64,000 nt of DNA, from assembly GCF_002563775.1 (NCBI RefSeq), contig NZ_PDJO01000001.1, forward strand, positions 1 to 64,000, given 5' to 3'. The position numbers and the translations under genes were made by a program. Below the pieces are notes generated by a model, which saw only the letters and a program-made list of their open reading frames with translations, ran no database searches and was not told the origin of the DNA. This DNA is from Thioclava sp. ES.031. Its GTDB lineage: Bacteria; Pseudomonadota; Alphaproteobacteria; Rhodobacterales; Rhodobacteraceae. This document shows, one piece after another, positions 54,864-63,368 of the stretch (positions are counted from its first letter, which is position 1; every line of letters begins with the position of its first letter).

Positions 54864-56014
54864 CTGCCCCCACCGCAAACTGGTCCTATCCGACCACGAT
54901 CAAATTCGGCCCCGGCCGGATTTCGGAACTGGCCGATCACTGCAAATCCGTGGGTATCGCGAAGCCGCTTCTGGTGACCGACAAGGCGCTGGCCGCGCTG
55001 CCGATCACCGCCGGGGCGCTCGACGTGCTGGACGCGGCGGGCCTTGGCCGCGCTGTCTTCTCCGAGGTCGATCCGAACCCGAACGAGGGCAACATGGCCG
55101 CCGGGATCGAGGTCTTCAAAGCGGGCGGCCATGACGGCGTGATCTGCTTCGGCGGCGGCTCCGCGCTCGATCTGGGCAAGATGATCGCGCTGATGGCAGG
55201 GCAGGACGCTTCGCTGAGCGTCTGGGATCTGGAGGATATCGGCGACTGGTGGACGCGCGCCAATGGTGATGCCATCGCGCCGATCATCGCGGTGCCGACG
55301 ACCGCCGGGACCGGCTCGGAAGTGGGCCGCGCGGGCGTTCTCACCAATTCCGAGACCCATAAGAAGAAGATCATCTTCCACCCCAACCTGATGCCCGCGA
55401 TCACGATCTGCGATCCGGAGCTGACGGTCGGTATGCCGCCCTTCATCACGGCGGGCACCGGGATGGACGCGCTGGCGCATTGCCTCGAGGCGTTCTGCAG
55501 CCCGCATTACCACCCGATGAGCCAGGGCATCGCACTCGAAGGGATGCGGCTCGTGTTCGAGAACCTGCCGCGCGCCTATACGACGCCGGACGATCTGGAG
55601 GCGCGCGCCAACATGATGTCGGCGGCGGCGATGGGCGCGGTGGCGTTCCAGAAGGGCCTCGGCGCGATCCACTCGCTGAGCCATCCGGTCGGCGCGGTCT
55701 ACGGCACCCATCACGGCACGACCAATGCCTGCGTGATGCCGATGGTGCTCGACTTCAACCGCGCCGCCATCGAGGAGCGGATCAACCGCGCGGCGGCTTA
55801 TCTGGGCATCGCGGGCGGCTTCGAGGGCTTCAAGGCCCGGATCGAAAGCCTGCGCACCGAATTGTCCATCCCGGCGAACCTGACCGAGATGGGCGTGAAG
55901 CGCGAAGATCTCGACATGCTCGTCGCGATGGCGCTGGAAGATCCGTCCTGTGGCGGCAACCCGGTCGAGATGACGGCCGAGAATACCCGCGCGCTTTTCG
56001 AGGCGTGCCTTTGA
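54860..56014 (+). CDS. Iron-type (group III) alcohol dehydrogenase
   Basis: A 384-residue enzyme. NAD binding is shown by DGVICFGGGSALDLGKMIAL. The metal site residues are in CDPELTVGMPP and DALAHCLEAFCSPHYHPMSQ, with further His in HSLSHPVGAVYGTHHGTTNA. The ATG overlaps the stop of the aldehyde dehydrogenase (ATGA). Together they could turn a primary alcohol into an acid through an aldehyde. A hairpin follows at 56023-56048. Confidence 0.92.
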   Translation: MTAPTANWSYPTTIKFGPGRISELADHCKSVGIAKPLLVTDKALAALPITAGALDVLDAAGLGRAVFSEVDPNPNEGNMAAGIEVFKAGGHDGVICFGGGSALDLGKMIALMAGQDASLSVWDLEDIGDWWTRANGDAIAPIIAVPTTAGTGSEVGRAGVLTNSETHKKKIIFHPNLMPAITICDPELTVGMPPFITAGTGMDALAHCLEAFCSPHYHPMSQGIALEGMRLVFENLPRAYTTPDDLEARANMMSAAAMGAVAFQKGLGAIHSLSHPVGAVYGTHHGTTNACVMPMVLDFNRAAIEERINRAAAYLGIAGGFEGFKARIESLRTELSIPANLTEMGVKREDLDMLVAMALEDPSCGGNPVEMTAENTRALFEACL

Positions 56015-56022
56015 TATCGGCG

Positions 56023-56048
56023 CGAGCGGGGGCTGCGGCCCTCGCTCG
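56023..56048 (+). terminator. GC-rich hairpin after the alcohol dehydrogenase gene
   Basis: An 11-bp stem with one G-U pair, outer arms CGAGCG and CGCTCG. No T tract, so it may be a weak or Rho-assisted stop, or a message stabiliser. Confidence 0.5.
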
Positions 56049-56067
56049 TCGGCGCGGATCACGCGTC

Positions 56068-56128
56068 TGTAACTAGTGTTGATGAGGAATTTTGCTTCAA
56101 CATCTGTACTGCCAAAAATCTGTTACAA
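56068..56128. promoter_or_regulatory. Candidate operator region for the ABC operon
   Basis: TGTAAC (56068-56073) and GTTACA (56122-56127) face each other 48 bases apart. Inside is a nested TGTTGA (56077-56082) / TCAACA (56097-56102) pair. The right-hand element, read on the minus strand as TTGTAACAGATTTTT (56114-56128), matches 14 of 15 bases at 48160-48174 in the rpiR gap. Suggests shared regulation. No RNA polymerase site was assigned with confidence. Confidence 0.5.
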
Positions 56129-56254
56129 CGCCCGCATAAAGGGTCGCCGATGCCGGAGCCAACCGGACGGCACAACCGTCGAAAGACATTAGCTCGGGGG
56201 AGACAGGACCGCATGAGGCGGCACCGCCCTCCATCAACGGGGAGAGACCTGAAA

Positions 56255-57361
56255 ATGACCTTCAAGTTCCGTTATCTTGCAGCGGCCAGCGCCATGGCCC
56301 TTGCTGCCAGCACCGGCGTCAGCTTCGCCGACAGCATGGATGACCTCTACGCTGCTGCGAAAGAAGAAGGCAGCCTGACCACGATCGCGCTGCCGCATTC
56401 GTGGTGCAACTACGCGGGCGTGATCGACGGCTTCAAGAAGAAGTATCCCGGGATCACCGTGAACGAACTGAACCCCGATGCGGGCTCGGCTGACGAACTC
56501 GAAGCGATCCGCGCCAACAAGGACAACAAGGGTCCGCAGGCGCCCGACGTGATCGACGTGGGCCTTTCCTTCGGCCCGGCGGCCAAGGACGAGGGGCTGA
56601 TCCAGCCCTACAAGGTCTCGACCTGGGACACGATCCCGGACAGCGCCAAGGATGCTGAAGGCTACTGGTATGGCGACTATTACGGCGTGCTGTCGTTCGC
56701 GGTGAACAAGGACATCGTCGACAATGTGCCGCAGGACTGGTCGGACCTGCTCAAGCCGGAATACGCGAACTCGGTGGCTCTCGCGGGCGATCCGCGCGCC
56801 TCGAACCAGGCGATCCTCGGCGTTCTGGCCGCGGGCGTCGCAGCAGGCGGCGAGCCGGGCAAAGCCTCGGGTGAAGCCGGCCTGAAATACTTCGCCGAGA
56901 TGAACAAGAACGGCAACTTCGTGCCCGTCATCGGCAAGACCGGGACGCTGGCACAGGGCGCGACCCCGATCGTCGTCGAGTGGGACTATAACGCTCTGGC
57001 CGGTCGCGACACGCTGAACGGCAACCCGCCGGTCGACGTCGTCGTGCCGAAATCGGGCGTTGTCGCCGGTGTCTACGTTCAGGCGATCTCGGCCTATGCG
57101 CCGCACCCGAACGCAGCCAAACTCTGGATGGAATACCTCTATTCGGACGAAGGTCAGCTCGGCTGGCTGGAAGGCTATTGCCACCCGATCCGCTTCAACG
57201 ACCTGTCGGCCAACGGCAAGGTTCCGCAGAAGATGCTCGACGCGATGCCGCCCGCCGAGGGCTACGCCAAGGCGGTCTTCCCGTCGCTCGACGCGCAGGC
57301 TGCGAACAAGGAAGTCGTGACCGGCGGCTGGGATAGCGTCGTCGGCGCGAACGTCCAGTAA
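56255..57361 (+). CDS. ABC transporter periplasmic substrate-binding protein
   Basis: A binding protein of the Fe3+/polyamine/phosphonate-type cluster. A Sec signal MTFKFRYLAAASAMALAAST ends near SFA. The mature part starts DSMDDLYAAAKEEGSLTTIA, with IDGFKKKYPGITVNELNPDA, DVIDVGLSFGPAAKDEGL, EWDYNALAGRD and YLYSDEGQLGWLEG. 368 residues. A GGGGAGAG site precedes the ATG. Ligand not determinable. A hairpin separates it from the permease genes. Confidence 0.9.
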   Translation: MTFKFRYLAAASAMALAASTGVSFADSMDDLYAAAKEEGSLTTIALPHSWCNYAGVIDGFKKKYPGITVNELNPDAGSADELEAIRANKDNKGPQAPDVIDVGLSFGPAAKDEGLIQPYKVSTWDTIPDSAKDAEGYWYGDYYGVLSFAVNKDIVDNVPQDWSDLLKPEYANSVALAGDPRASNQAILGVLAAGVAAGGEPGKASGEAGLKYFAEMNKNGNFVPVIGKTGTLAQGATPIVVEWDYNALAGRDTLNGNPPVDVVVPKSGVVAGVYVQAISAYAPHPNAAKLWMEYLYSDEGQLGWLEGYCHPIRFNDLSANGKVPQKMLDAMPPAEGYAKAVFPSLDAQAANKEVVTGGWDSVVGANVQ

Positions 57362-57380
57362 CCGAACCCGCATAAACACA

Positions 57381-57406
57381 CGCCCCGCGCCTGATCGCGC
57401 GGGGCG
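57381..57406 (+). terminator. Intercistronic hairpin after the ABC binding-protein gene
   Basis: A perfect 10-bp stem, CGCCCCGCGC (57381-57390) and GCGCGGGGCG (57397-57406), with a six-base loop, followed by ACTTTATTAG. It lies between the binding-protein stop and the first permease. Such elements often raise binding-protein mRNA over permease mRNA. Confidence 0.7.
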
Positions 57407-57438
57407 ACTTTATTAGAAATTCTGTAAGGCGAGGCCCG

Positions 57439-58293
57439 ATGCAAAGCCGCAAGCTGCCGCTGACTTGGGTGGGGATGGTTCCCTTCACGCTCTTCGCGCT
57501 TTTGTTCCTGATCGCACCGACGATGTATATCGTGGTGGGCGCGTTTAGGACGAGTGACGGGGGCTTCACGCTGTCGAACCTCGTGAACCTGTTTCAACCG
57601 ACGATCCTCGCGAGCTACTGGATCTCGATCAAGATCAGCCTCGCCACTGCGCTTGTAGGCTGCCTGATCGGCTTCGCGCTGGCTGCCGCCGTCACGCTGG
57701 GCGGCCTGCCGAACTGGCTGCGCGGCCCGGTGATGACCTTCTCCGGCGTGGCCTCGAACTTCGCAGGCGTGCCGCTGGCCTTTGCCTTCCTCGCGACACT
57801 GGGGCGTCTGGGTCTCGTGACCGTGCTGCTGAAGTCGTGGTTCGGCTTCAACATCTACACGCATGGCTTCAACCTGCTCAGCTTCTTCGGTCTGACGATC
57901 ACCTATCTGTTCTTCCAGATCCCGCTGATGGTTCTGATCATCACCCCCGCGCTGGACGGTCTGAAGCGCGAATGGAAAGAGGCGGCGAGCATCCTCGGCG
58001 CGACCGGCTTCCAATATTGGCGCATCGTCGCGCTGCCGATCCTCTGGCCGTCGCTGCTGGGCACGCTGGCGCTGCTGTTCGCCAACAGCTTCGGCGCGGT
58101 GGCGACGGCCTATGCGCTCACCGGCTCGTCGATGTCGATCGTGCCGATCATGCTTTACGCGCAAATCCGCGGCGATGTGCTGCAGGACCCGCATTTGGGC
58201 TACGCGCTGGCCTTCGGGATGATCGTCATCACCGGCCTCGCCAACCTCGCCTATGTCTGGCTCCGCGTACGCTCCGAAAGGTGGATGCGATGA
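57439..58293 (+). CDS. ABC transporter permease, first
   Basis: Binding-protein-dependent transport permease of 284 residues with about six helices. The EAA loop is EWKEAASILGATGFQYWRI. Starts MQSRKLPLTWVGMVPFTLFA. The stop overlaps the start of the second permease (ATGA). Homologs carry iron, polyamines or phosphonates. Confidence 0.92.
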   Translation: MQSRKLPLTWVGMVPFTLFALLFLIAPTMYIVVGAFRTSDGGFTLSNLVNLFQPTILASYWISIKISLATALVGCLIGFALAAAVTLGGLPNWLRGPVMTFSGVASNFAGVPLAFAFLATLGRLGLVTVLLKSWFGFNIYTHGFNLLSFFGLTITYLFFQIPLMVLIITPALDGLKREWKEAASILGATGFQYWRIVALPILWPSLLGTLALLFANSFGAVATAYALTGSSMSIVPIMLYAQIRGDVLQDPHLGYALAFGMIVITGLANLAYVWLRVRSERWMR

Positions 58294-59078
58294 AATCCAA
58301 GAAACTCTGGTCCTGGCTCGCGCTGGCTTTCGGCGCGCTCTATTTCGCGCTGCCGTTGCTCGGTACGCTGGAATTCTCGCTGCGCGCGCGGCGCGGGGTC
58401 TATTCGCTCGACGCTTACCGCTCGGTGCTGGCCGATCCGCAATTCCGCGAGACCTTCAGCTACTCCGTCGTGATGGCGATCTTCACGATCCTCGTGGGCG
58501 CGCTGATCGTGGTGCCGACGGCCTATTGGGTGCGTCTCAAGCTGCCGCATTGGCGCCCGGTGGTGGAGTTCATCACGCTCCTGCCGCTGGTGATTCCGCC
58601 GATCGTGATCGTCTTCGGCTATATCCGGCTCTACAACACCTCGTCGATCCTGCCGATGACCGGCACGACGACGGGCACCAACCTCCTGCTGATGCTGGGC
58701 TACGCCACGCTCTCGCTGCCTTACATGTATCGCGCGGTCGATACCGGGCTGCGCACGATCGATGTCGGCACGCTGACCGAAGCCGCGCAAAGCCTCGGCG
58801 CCGGGTGGAGCACGATCCTCGCCCGCGTCATCCTGCCGAACGTGCTGGTCGCGGTGCTCTCGGGCGCCTTCATCACCTTCGCCATCGTCATCGGCGAGTT
58901 CGTCCTCGCCTCGCTCCTCAACCGGCCGGCATTCGGCCCCTACATGCAGCTGACCGGCGCGAATAAGGCTTACGAGCCCGCCGCGCTTGCGGTGATCGCC
59001 TTCTCGATCACCTGGATCTGCATGGGGCTGATCCAACTCGTCACCCGGTTTTCCAAACATACGAACGCAAAGCGGTAA
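58290..59078 (+). CDS. ABC transporter permease, second
   Basis: A 262-residue permease with about six helices. EAA loop: TEAAQSLGAGWSTILARVIL. The ATG at 58290 overlaps the first permease stop. A longer in-frame reading from 57837 runs over the first permease and is spurious. It probably forms a heterodimer with the first permease. Confidence 0.92.
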   Translation: MKSKKLWSWLALAFGALYFALPLLGTLEFSLRARRGVYSLDAYRSVLADPQFRETFSYSVVMAIFTILVGALIVVPTAYWVRLKLPHWRPVVEFITLLPLVIPPIVIVFGYIRLYNTSSILPMTGTTTGTNLLLMLGYATLSLPYMYRAVDTGLRTIDVGTLTEAAQSLGAGWSTILARVILPNVLVAVLSGAFITFAIVIGEFVLASLLNRPAFGPYMQLTGANKAYEPAALAVIAFSITWICMGLIQLVTRFSKHTNAKR

Positions 59079-59081
59079 CCC

Positions 59082-60140
59082 ATGGCCTCTCTCGAGATCG
59101 AACATCTGGAAAAATCCTTCGGCGCGAACCGCGTGGTGAAGGATTTCAACCTCTCCATCGAAGAGGGCGAATTTATCTCGCTGCTCGGCCCGTCGGGCTG
59201 CGGCAAGACGACCGTGCTGCGGATGGTGGCGGGCTTCGAGAGCCCCTCGGGCGGCGCGATCCGCATCGGTGGGCAGGACGTGACGCATCTGGGGGCGAAC
59301 CAGCGCAATATCGGCATGGTGTTCCAGGCCTATGCGCTGTTTCCCAACCTGACCGTCGCGCAGAACGTGGGCTTCGGGATGCGCGTGGCGAAACGTCCGC
59401 GCGCCGAGATCAAGGCCCGTGTGGCCGAGATGCTGGAGCTGATCGGCCTGCCCGATCTGGGCAATCGCTATCCGTTCCAGCTGTCGGGCGGGCAACAGCA
59501 GCGTGTGGCGCTGGCCCGCGCGCTCGCGATCCAGCCGCGCGTGCTGCTGCTCGACGAGCCGCTTTCCGCGCTTGACGCGAAGATCCGCGTCTCCTTGCGC
59601 GAGGAAATCCGCGACATTCAGCGCCGTCTGGGCATCACCACGATCTTCGTAACCCACGATCAGGAAGAGGCGCTGTCGATCTCGGATCGGGTGGTGGTGA
59701 TGAATGGCGGTGTGGCCGAGCAGATCGGTGCGCCCTTCGAGATCTACAACCAGCCGAAGACCCGTTTCGTCGCGCAATTCGTCGGCACGCTGAACGCGCT
59801 CGAGGCCGAAGTGGCCGATCCGGCGCGCGGCGCTCTGCGCGTCGGCAATACCGAGGTGATCCTGTCCGAGCCGGTCACCGCGGGCCAAGGCGCTCCAGTC
59901 ACGCTGGCTGCGCGGCCCGAAGTTCTGGCGCTGGGCCGCCGCGAGGGCAATGACACGGTGTTCACCGGGCGGATCGTCGAGACGCATTTCCTCGGCTCGA
60001 TCCTGCGGGTGAGAATGGAAGTGGAAGGGCAGCTTATCGCGCTCGACACGTTCAACCGCCCCGGCAATCCGCCGCCCAAGGTCGGCACCGAGGCCGAGGT
60101 CAGCGTCGCAAGCAGCGATCTGCTGGTTCTGGCCGACTGA
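59082..60140 (+). CDS. ABC transporter ATP-binding protein (PotA-like)
   Basis: A 352-residue ATPase. Walker A GPSGCGKTT near residue 36, signature LSGGQQQRVALARAL near 131, Walker B VLLLDEPLSALD near 150 and the H-loop FVTHDQEEAL. The C-terminal 120 residues are a TOBE-like regulatory domain (VTLAARPEVLALG). The ATG comes three bases after the second permease. A hairpin of moderate strength lies 20-60 bases after the stop, but with no clear T tract. Confidence 0.94.
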   Translation: MASLEIEHLEKSFGANRVVKDFNLSIEEGEFISLLGPSGCGKTTVLRMVAGFESPSGGAIRIGGQDVTHLGANQRNIGMVFQAYALFPNLTVAQNVGFGMRVAKRPRAEIKARVAEMLELIGLPDLGNRYPFQLSGGQQQRVALARALAIQPRVLLLDEPLSALDAKIRVSLREEIRDIQRRLGITTIFVTHDQEEALSISDRVVVMNGGVAEQIGAPFEIYNQPKTRFVAQFVGTLNALEAEVADPARGALRVGNTEVILSEPVTAGQGAPVTLAARPEVLALGRREGNDTVFTGRIVETHFLGSILRVRMEVEGQLIALDTFNRPGNPPPKVGTEAEVSVASSDLLVLAD

Positions 60141-60250
60141 CGACGAGAAAACACGCCTGCGCCCCTCTTTTTTCCGGGTTTTCGGACCCGGAGTCGCTTC
60201 TGCCGCGTTGCCGATAGAACGCAACTTGCGACCGATGCAGAAGGATGAAA

Positions 60251-60994
60251 ATGGAGTGGCTCGTCGATCATAATCAGGTGGTGAGTATCGCGGTGCAGAT
60301 CGTCACCGCGCTCGTCTGGATTATCTATCTGCAACTTCTGCTGCAGAATTTCCGGCGGGAGCGTCGCTCGAAACTGCTGCTCACCCGGGTCGCGGGCGGC
60401 CATGAGCGCGGGCACCTGATGCTGGGCAATATGGGCGCCGAGCCGATTTTCGTGAAAGCCCTTCTGGCCGATCTCGTGATCGACGGGAAAACCTATCATT
60501 CGATCGCCAGCGATTCCGGCGGGTTTGCCCCATTCGCGGAGTCCAGCCCCAACGAGTCGATCAAGGGCCCGCTGAAAACCGCGGAATATCGCGATCTCGG
60601 CCGCATCTCCGATCTTGTGGACGTCGCATTGGAATTCTCGGACCTTCCCGAAGACGCGAAACGGGTGGAAACGGTGGTTTTCACCGTTCTGGCAGAGGGA
60701 AGTCGCGACAATATCCTGACCGCCGGGCGGCTCTGTCTCGATGTCTATCACGCCGGCGAGCACCAGCGCTTCTTGCCGCAGACCTCATCGACGGTGCAAC
60801 TGCGCAGTTTCCGCAAACGTCGCGAATTGGCGTCGCGGCTGAAGGAAATGCTGGAGCACGAAGCGCGCGCTTTCCTGACCAGCGAAGACGGCCAACGCCG
60901 CGAGCGTGGCGCAGAGCTGCAACAGCTGCGACACCGCCAGAGACAAAGCGAAAAGGATCGCCAGACTGACGCTCCGCACGAGGCCGCCGGATGA
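60251..60994 (+). CDS. Membrane-anchored protein of unknown function
   Basis: One N-terminal helix (VVSIAVQIVTALVWIIYLQL) precedes a soluble domain with a beta-rich core (LLLTRVAGGHERGHLMLGN, AEPIFVKALLADLVIDGK). The C-terminal 60 residues are strongly charged, rich in Arg, Glu and Gln, and probably helical or coiled coil. I do not recognise the family. I choose the ATG at 60251, six bases from AAGG; an ATG at 60245 is too close to the site. 247 residues. It is separate from the ABC operon by about 110 bases. Confidence 0.65.
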   Translation: MEWLVDHNQVVSIAVQIVTALVWIIYLQLLLQNFRRERRSKLLLTRVAGGHERGHLMLGNMGAEPIFVKALLADLVIDGKTYHSIASDSGGFAPFAESSPNESIKGPLKTAEYRDLGRISDLVDVALEFSDLPEDAKRVETVVFTVLAEGSRDNILTAGRLCLDVYHAGEHQRFLPQTSSTVQLRSFRKRRELASRLKEMLEHEARAFLTSEDGQRRERGAELQQLRHRQRQSEKDRQTDAPHEAAG

Positions 60995-61069
60995 GGCTTT
61001 GCGAGACCTGTCGTCCGATATAACCGAACACGGCGCGCCGTTCCGGCTTCAGGCGCCAAAGGAGACATC

Positions 61070-61711
61070 ATGTTCAACTGGATCACCGGCGTCATCGCGT
61101 CCTTCGGCTATTTCGGCATCGCGGGGCTGATGCTGCTGGAGAACGTGTTTCCGCCGATTCCGTCCGAGCTGATCATGCCACTCGCGGGCTATATGGCGGC
61201 GCAGGGGAAATTCTCGCTGACTGGGCTGATCGTCGCGGGCACCATCGGTTCGGTGCTGGGCGCGCTCCTTTGGTACTGGATCGGCCTCAAGATCGGGATC
61301 AAGCGCCTGTGCCACCTGTCGAGCCGCCATGGCCGCTGGATCGGCATCACCCCGCGCGACATTACCCGGACCAAGAAATGGTTCGACAAACACGGCTGGG
61401 TGGGCGTGTTCTTCGGACGCATGCTTCCCGGCGTCCGCACGTTGATCTCGGTGCCGGCGGGCATGGCGCGGATGCCGTTTGTCCCGTTCCTCGCATACAC
61501 CACGCTGGGCAGCGCGCTCTGGACCGCATTGCTGACCGTCGCGGGCTATCTGCTCGGAAAGCAGTACAGCGAAGTCGCAAGCTGGGTGAACCCGGTCTCG
61601 ACCGGCGTGATCGTGGTGCTCGTCCTGCTCTACGCCTATCGGGTGATCACCTGGAAGCCGCTGAGAGAGACCGACGACCCCAGCGGCGCCACGCCCGCGC
61701 ACGAGAGCTGA
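61070..61711 (+). CDS. DedA-family membrane protein
   Basis: A 213-residue integral membrane protein of the SNARE-associated/DedA class. The family's ENVFPPIPSELIMPLAG and GRMLPGVRTLISVPAGMARM are present. About five or six helices. DedA proteins act in lipid carrier flipping, including undecaprenyl phosphate, and in envelope integrity. AAAGGAGACATC precedes the ATG. Its specific role here cannot be told. Confidence 0.92.
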   Translation: MFNWITGVIASFGYFGIAGLMLLENVFPPIPSELIMPLAGYMAAQGKFSLTGLIVAGTIGSVLGALLWYWIGLKIGIKRLCHLSSRHGRWIGITPRDITRTKKWFDKHGWVGVFFGRMLPGVRTLISVPAGMARMPFVPFLAYTTLGSALWTALLTVAGYLLGKQYSEVASWVNPVSTGVIVVLVLLYAYRVITWKPLRETDDPSGATPAHES

Positions 61712-61816
61712 ACTTCCGCGCGCGAGCGACACCTAAGCCGGGTTTTGCCATCTCGCGTTGGCAAGAACGCGGCAAAAGGCTTATATGCCCGGCAAGACGT
61801 TAAAGAAGGACACGCC

Positions 61817-62431
61817 GTGGCAATCCACCTGCATCAAAACGACCTTCCCGACGGGCTCGATCTCGGTCCCGTCGTGGCCATCGACTCCGAGACGATGGGC
61901 CTCGACCCGCGCCGCGACCGGCTCTGCCTCGTGCAGCTTTCGGCGGGCGATGGCGACGCGCATCTGGTGAAGATCGCCCAAGGTCAGACCGAAGCGCCGA
62001 ACCTGTGCCGCATGCTGGCCGATCCGTCGGTGGAGAAGCTGTTCCACTTCGCGCGCTTCGACGTGGCCGCGCTCTACAATGCGTTCGGGGTGGAGACGAA
62101 GCCGGTTTTCTGCACCAAGATCGCCTCGAAAATGGTGCGGACCTTTACCGATCGCCACGGGCTGAAAGTGCTGGTGCAGGAGCTTGTCGGCGTCGACATC
62201 TCCAAGCAGCAGCAAAGCTCGGACTGGGGCGCGGCGGAGCTGACCGACGCGCAGATGGAATATGCGGCCTCGGACGTGCTCTACCTGCATCAGATCAAAG
62301 CCGAACTCGTGGCACGGCTGGAGCGCGAGAACCGGCTCGGACTGGCGCAGGCCTGTTTCGATTTCCTGCCGACGCGTGCGAAGCTCGATCTGCTGGGCTG
62401 GGATGAACCCAATGACATCTTCCACCACTGA
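61817..62431 (+). CDS. rnd: Ribonuclease D-like 3'-5' exonuclease
   Basis: A DEDDy exonuclease domain of 204 residues, the short form found in alphaproteobacteria, without the HRDC domains of E. coli RNase D. ExoI: VVAIDSETMGLDPRRDRLCL. ExoII: HFARFDVAALY. ExoIII: YAASDVLYLHQ, with the Tyr. Start GTG at 61817 behind AGAAGGA; an in-frame ATG at 61745 would add 24 unlikely residues. Role: trimming of tRNA and other RNA 3' ends. It overlaps kdsD by 20 bases. Confidence 0.92.
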   Translation: MAIHLHQNDLPDGLDLGPVVAIDSETMGLDPRRDRLCLVQLSAGDGDAHLVKIAQGQTEAPNLCRMLADPSVEKLFHFARFDVAALYNAFGVETKPVFCTKIASKMVRTFTDRHGLKVLVQELVGVDISKQQQSSDWGAAELTDAQMEYAASDVLYLHQIKAELVARLERENRLGLAQACFDFLPTRAKLDLLGWDEPNDIFHH

Positions 62432-63368
62432 TTATTCCGACATCGCCCGTCGCGTGATCGGCATCGAGGTCGCCGGGCTGGAAGCCTTGGCGGCGAGCCT
62501 CGATGGCGAGTTCTCGCGCGCGGTGGCGATGATCCTAAAGACCGAGGGGCGCGTGATCGTCTCCGGCATGGGAAAATCGGGCCATATCGGGCGCAAGATC
62601 GCGGCGACGCTGGCCTCGACCGGGACACCTGCGCATTTCGTGCATCCGGCGGAGGCGAGCCACGGCGATCTGGGTATGGTCACCCGGCACGATCTGGCGC
62701 TGGTCCTGTCGAATTCCGGGGAGACGCCGGAGCTTGCCGATATGATCGCCCATACGCGGCGCTTTCAGATTCCGCTGATCGGCGTCGCGAGCCGCCCGGA
62801 CTCGACCCTGCTGCGGCAGGCCGATCTGGCGCTGGTGCTGCCCAAGGCCGAGGAAGCCTGCGGGACGGGCGTGGTGCCCACCACCTCGACGACGATGACG
62901 CTCGCGCTGGGCGATGCGTTGGCCGTCGCTTTGATGGAGCATCGCGAATTCACCGCCGAGCATTTCCGCACCTTCCATCCGGGCGGCAAGCTGGGTGCGC
63001 GCCTGTCGAAAGTCTCTGACCTGATGCATCGCGATATGCCGCTGGTGGCGGAAGACACGCCGATGCCCGATGCGCTCTTGATGATGAGCCAGAAGGGTTT
63101 CGGCGTGGTCGGCGTCACCGACGAGGCGGGCCGCCTGACCGGGATCGTCACCGACGGCGATTTGCGGCGTCATATGCAGGGTCTGCTGGAGCATAAGGTC
63201 TCGGAGGTGATGACCGCCAATCCGCGCACCATTGCGCCCGGGCAACTGGCCGAGGCCGCCGTGGCGCAGATGAACGAGCGCAAGATCACCGCGCTTTTCG
63301 TGGTCGAAGATGAAAAGCCCGTGGGCTTCCTGCAGATCCATGACTGCCTGAGGGCCGGGATCGTCTGA
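62412..63368 (+). CDS. kdsD: Arabinose-5-phosphate isomerase (KdsD/KpsF)
   Basis: Interconverts ribulose-5-phosphate and arabinose-5-phosphate, the first step to KDO for lipopolysaccharide. The SIS domain has VIVSGMGKSGHIGRKIAATL, HFVHPAEASHGDLGMV and VLSNSGETPELADMI. Two CBS domains fill the C-terminal third (about 205-318). The ATG at 62412 lies 20 bases inside rnd. 318 residues. The stop shares one base with the lptC ATG, linking KDO and LPS export genes. Confidence 0.95.
   Translation: MTSSTTDYSDIARRVIGIEVAGLEALAASLDGEFSRAVAMILKTEGRVIVSGMGKSGHIGRKIAATLASTGTPAHFVHPAEASHGDLGMVTRHDLALVLSNSGETPELADMIAHTRRFQIPLIGVASRPDSTLLRQADLALVLPKAEEACGTGVVPTTSTTMTLALGDALAVALMEHREFTAEHFRTFHPGGKLGARLSKVSDLMHRDMPLVAEDTPMPDALLMMSQKGFGVVGVTDEAGRLTGIVTDGDLRRHMQGLLEHKVSEVMTANPRTIAPGQLAEAAVAQMNERKITALFVVEDEKPVGFLQIHDCLRAGIV

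Noticed and set aside
60155..60200. A CCGGGT...ACCCGG hairpin after the ABC ATPase as a terminator
   Set aside because: The stem is not followed by a T tract; the T-rich run precedes it. It was not listed as a terminator.
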